Made by a program: the position numbers and the translations under genes. A model generated the notes under the pieces. The model saw only the letters and a list, made by a program, of their open reading frames with translations, ran no database searches and was not told the DNA's origin. Below are positions 5,052-5,863 of a DNA stretch of 5,863 nt, one piece after another. Location: positions 1 to 5,863 of the forward strand of contig DATCTT010000147.1 in the NCBI GenBank assembly GCA_036567845.1, read 5' to 3'. The stretch's first letter is position 1. Each line of letters opens with the position of its first letter. This stretch comes from MWAR01 sp036567845 (GTDB taxonomy: Bacteria > Muiribacteriota > Ozemobacteria > Ozemobacterales > Ozemobacteraceae).

Positions 5052-5100
5052 GAATTTCCCGGGTGGCGGTCGTGAACTTTTTGTGTTCACCAGACCTGTC
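5038..5100 (-). promoter_or_regulatory. 11-bp leader stem with an alternative pairing
   Basis: In the minus-strand transcript GACAGGUCUGG (5100-5090) pairs with CCGGACCUGUC (5048-5038), with one G-U pair, across a 41-nt loop. The 3' arm includes GGACC, which could instead pair with GGUCC just downstream (about 5024-5028). Two exclusive folds in front of the first ribosome binding site resemble an attenuator or translational switch. The pairing is seen directly; regulation is inferred. Confidence 0.35.
5072..5090. promoter_or_regulatory. Operator-like palindrome GTGAAC-N7-GTTCAC
   Basis: A perfect 6-bp inverted repeat (5072-5077 and 5085-5090) with a T-rich 7-nt centre. The 19-bp size and dyad symmetry fit a dimeric helix-turn-helix repressor or activator site. 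It lies 68-86 nt before the first start codon of the cluster, where an operator is expected. The protein that would bind it is not in the window. Confidence 0.4.
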
Positions 5101-5220
5101 ACCCTGCTTTGGCGAATTTTCGTTGCGACCCCGAAAAACGCCCTGGCTCAAGGAGGAGGAAAGCCCGTAAAGCCTTGATTGATGGTGGGTTTACAGAGGA
5201 AAACTTTTTTAACTTTTTTT

Positions 5221-5252
5221 GCCCGGCCCCAGTGAAATTTCACCGGGCGGGC
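5221..5252. repeat. GC-rich palindrome beside an AT tract
   Basis: A 12-bp perfect palindrome, GTGAAATTTCAC (5232-5243), is overlapped by GCCCGG (5221-5226) pairing with CCGGGC (5243-5248). It adjoins runs of T on the plus strand (5205-5220). On the minus strand the hairpin is followed by A, not T, so it is not a terminator in the gene direction. An operator or an upstream promoter element is possible. Confidence 0.3.
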
Positions 5253-5263
5253 CTCCAAGACGC

Positions 5264-5297
5264 AAAAAGCCCCGATCCAGAATCCTGAATCGGGGCT
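5264..5297 (-). terminator. Rho-independent terminator of the right-hand gene
   Basis: Arms AGCCCCGAT (5268-5276) and ATCGGGGCT (5289-5297) form a perfect 9-bp GC-rich stem. After one mismatch, 3 more base pairs (5278-5280 with 5285-5287) close a 4-nt loop. On the minus strand the stem runs straight into TTTTT (5268-5264). It lies 30 nt after the TAA of the right-hand gene and insulates the cluster from it. On the plus strand no T-run follows. Confidence 0.88.
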
Positions 5298-5326
5298 ATA
5301 GATTTGTCGGGCGCTATAAAGGGTGG

Positions 5327-5863
5327 TCAGTAAACCTCGGCACCTTCCGGGAGGATGCGAAACTTGCAGCGGTAGGTCTTTGTATCCTTGACCCATTCGA
5401 TGGGATCGTCATCGAGCCGGAAGAATTCACGCAGGTGCTTCGACAACTCTTGCTTTTGTTTCTTCAGTTTGTCCGAGGCGTATCGGCTGTGCCAGTCGAT
5501 CTCGCCACGGGAGTTGGCAAACCCTTCAAGCAATTTCCATTGCTCGGTAGGGTTGCCATTCTTCCTGCTCGCCATTCCCATTTGCGTATAGGTGTATCGA
5601 CCGCTCTGGTCGCCCGCCCATATTGTGACGGTATGACCATCACGGAACTGAATCTTGATTTGTAGCCATGTGGTGCCCGGCGGTGTCGGGAAAAACACCG
5701 TGCCGCCTGAATCCGGCTCAGGCACCTGGCCGATAAGGGGCGCGAATATCTCAGTCTTGTCCCGACGGGTCAGGAATCGTGGAGCATCACCCAGGTACAG
5801 ATCTTCGTTCAGCGCAATGAAAAGGCTGTCTTTCTGCGCCAGTAGTGTTTCAACTGCATGACT
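5327..5863 (-). CDS. Uncharacterised protein, C-terminal part (5' end outside window), possible winged-helix domain
   Basis: The frame is open from the right edge to a TAA at 5327-5329, giving 178 visible residues. A GTG at 5725 could start a 132-aa protein, but the 46 codons before it read like real coding sequence (for example SLFIALNEDLYLGDAPRFL), so a longer gene is more likely. The middle (about 60-92) is beta-rich with TTWLQIKIQF and TVTIWAGD. The last 70 residues, from EQWKLLEGFA (107-116) through a Lys-rich helix (131-147) to DPIEWVKDTKTYRCKFRI (153-170), have the helix-helix-hairpin look of a winged helix. The gene ends at a strong terminator, so it is a separate unit from the cluster, and its base composition looks less GC-rich than that of its neighbours. 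No family is recognised. Confidence 0.7.
   Translation of the reverse strand, partial: SHAVETLLAQKDSLFIALNEDLYLGDAPRFLTRRDKTEIFAPLIGQVPEPDSGGTVFFPTPPGTTWLQIKIQFRDGHTVTIWAGDQSGRYTYTQMGMASRKNGNPTEQWKLLEGFANSRGEIDWHSRYASDKLKKQKQELSKHLREFFRLDDDPIEWVKDTKTYRCKFRILPEGAEVY

Larger units (their letters stand above)
5005..5326. other. 322-nt non-coding region, probable control region of the cluster
   Basis: This gap separates the right-hand gene and its terminator from the first gene of the cluster. It holds, from right to left, the intrinsic terminator, a GC-rich palindrome, an AT tract (5200-5220), an AAGGAGG-like purine run (5150-5159), the GTGAAC palindrome and the leader stem. I looked for -35/-10 pairs of sigma-70 type on the minus strand and found none with good matches and spacing. 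The cluster promoter should still lie here, perhaps for another sigma factor or with an activator. Confidence 0.5.

Noticed and set aside
4090..5178. Plus-strand open frame of 362 codons
   Set aside because: Runs antisense through the sigma-factor gene, the leader and the 108-aa gene; no family features and no consistent start signal.
5150..5187. Plus-strand AAGGAGGAGG followed by a start codon
   Set aside because: The nearest ATG (5182) is too far from the purine run and the frame ends after 17 codons.
5148..5396. Minus-strand frame across the terminator
   Set aside because: It overlaps the end of the right-hand gene, the intrinsic terminator and the AT tract; the translation shows no domain.

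Overview
The window holds one compact, leftward (minus-strand) gene cluster. It looks like the recombination/replication module of a bacteriophage, prophage or integrative element in a GC-rich Gram-negative bacterium (a proteobacterium or Desulfobacterota member is my guess; nothing here fixes the host). The evidence is the tight head-to-tail packing with ATGA-type overlaps, strong AGGAGG-type ribosome binding sites, and a set of families typical of phage DNA metabolism. No integrase, transposase, att site, tRNA, rRNA or CRISPR array is visible. The large plus-strand open frames are antisense shadows of GC-rich genes.

Layout in the direction of transcription, right to left. At 5327-5863 is the 3' part of an unrecognised gene with a possible C-terminal winged helix; it is closed by a clear intrinsic terminator at 5264-5297. 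At 5005-5326 is a non-coding stretch rich in inverted repeats: a GC palindrome, an AT tract, an operator-like GTGAAC-N7-GTTCAC element, an 11-bp leader stem and a possible 16-residue leader peptide. It presumably holds the cluster's promoter, although I find no good sigma-70 promoter. Then come a 108-aa conserved-looking unknown (4678-5004), a 195-nt structured leader, a sigma-70 family sigma factor (3898-4482), a 104-nt structured gap, a 111-aa unknown (3458-3793), a PD-(D/E)XK nuclease with Fe-S-type cysteines (2445-3461), a RecA-fold/AAA_24 ATPase of the Sak4 kind (1648-2418), a DUF669 protein with an SSB-like acidic tail (1162-1635), an ERCC4-type nuclease (680-1162), and the N-terminal third of a RecD2-like helicase (1-728, running off the left edge).

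Together these would make a DNA end-processing and annealing system. The PD-(D/E)XK protein and RecD2-like helicase could resect or unwind ends, the Sak4-like ATPase and SSB-like partner could anneal strands, and the ERCC4 nuclease could trim flaps or branched intermediates. Unusually, the cluster carries its own sigma factor. The Shine-Dalgarno of that gene lies inside a perfect 8-bp hairpin, next to a larger potential multi-stem RNA. That RNA-level control of a phage-type sigma factor is the most interesting signal here.
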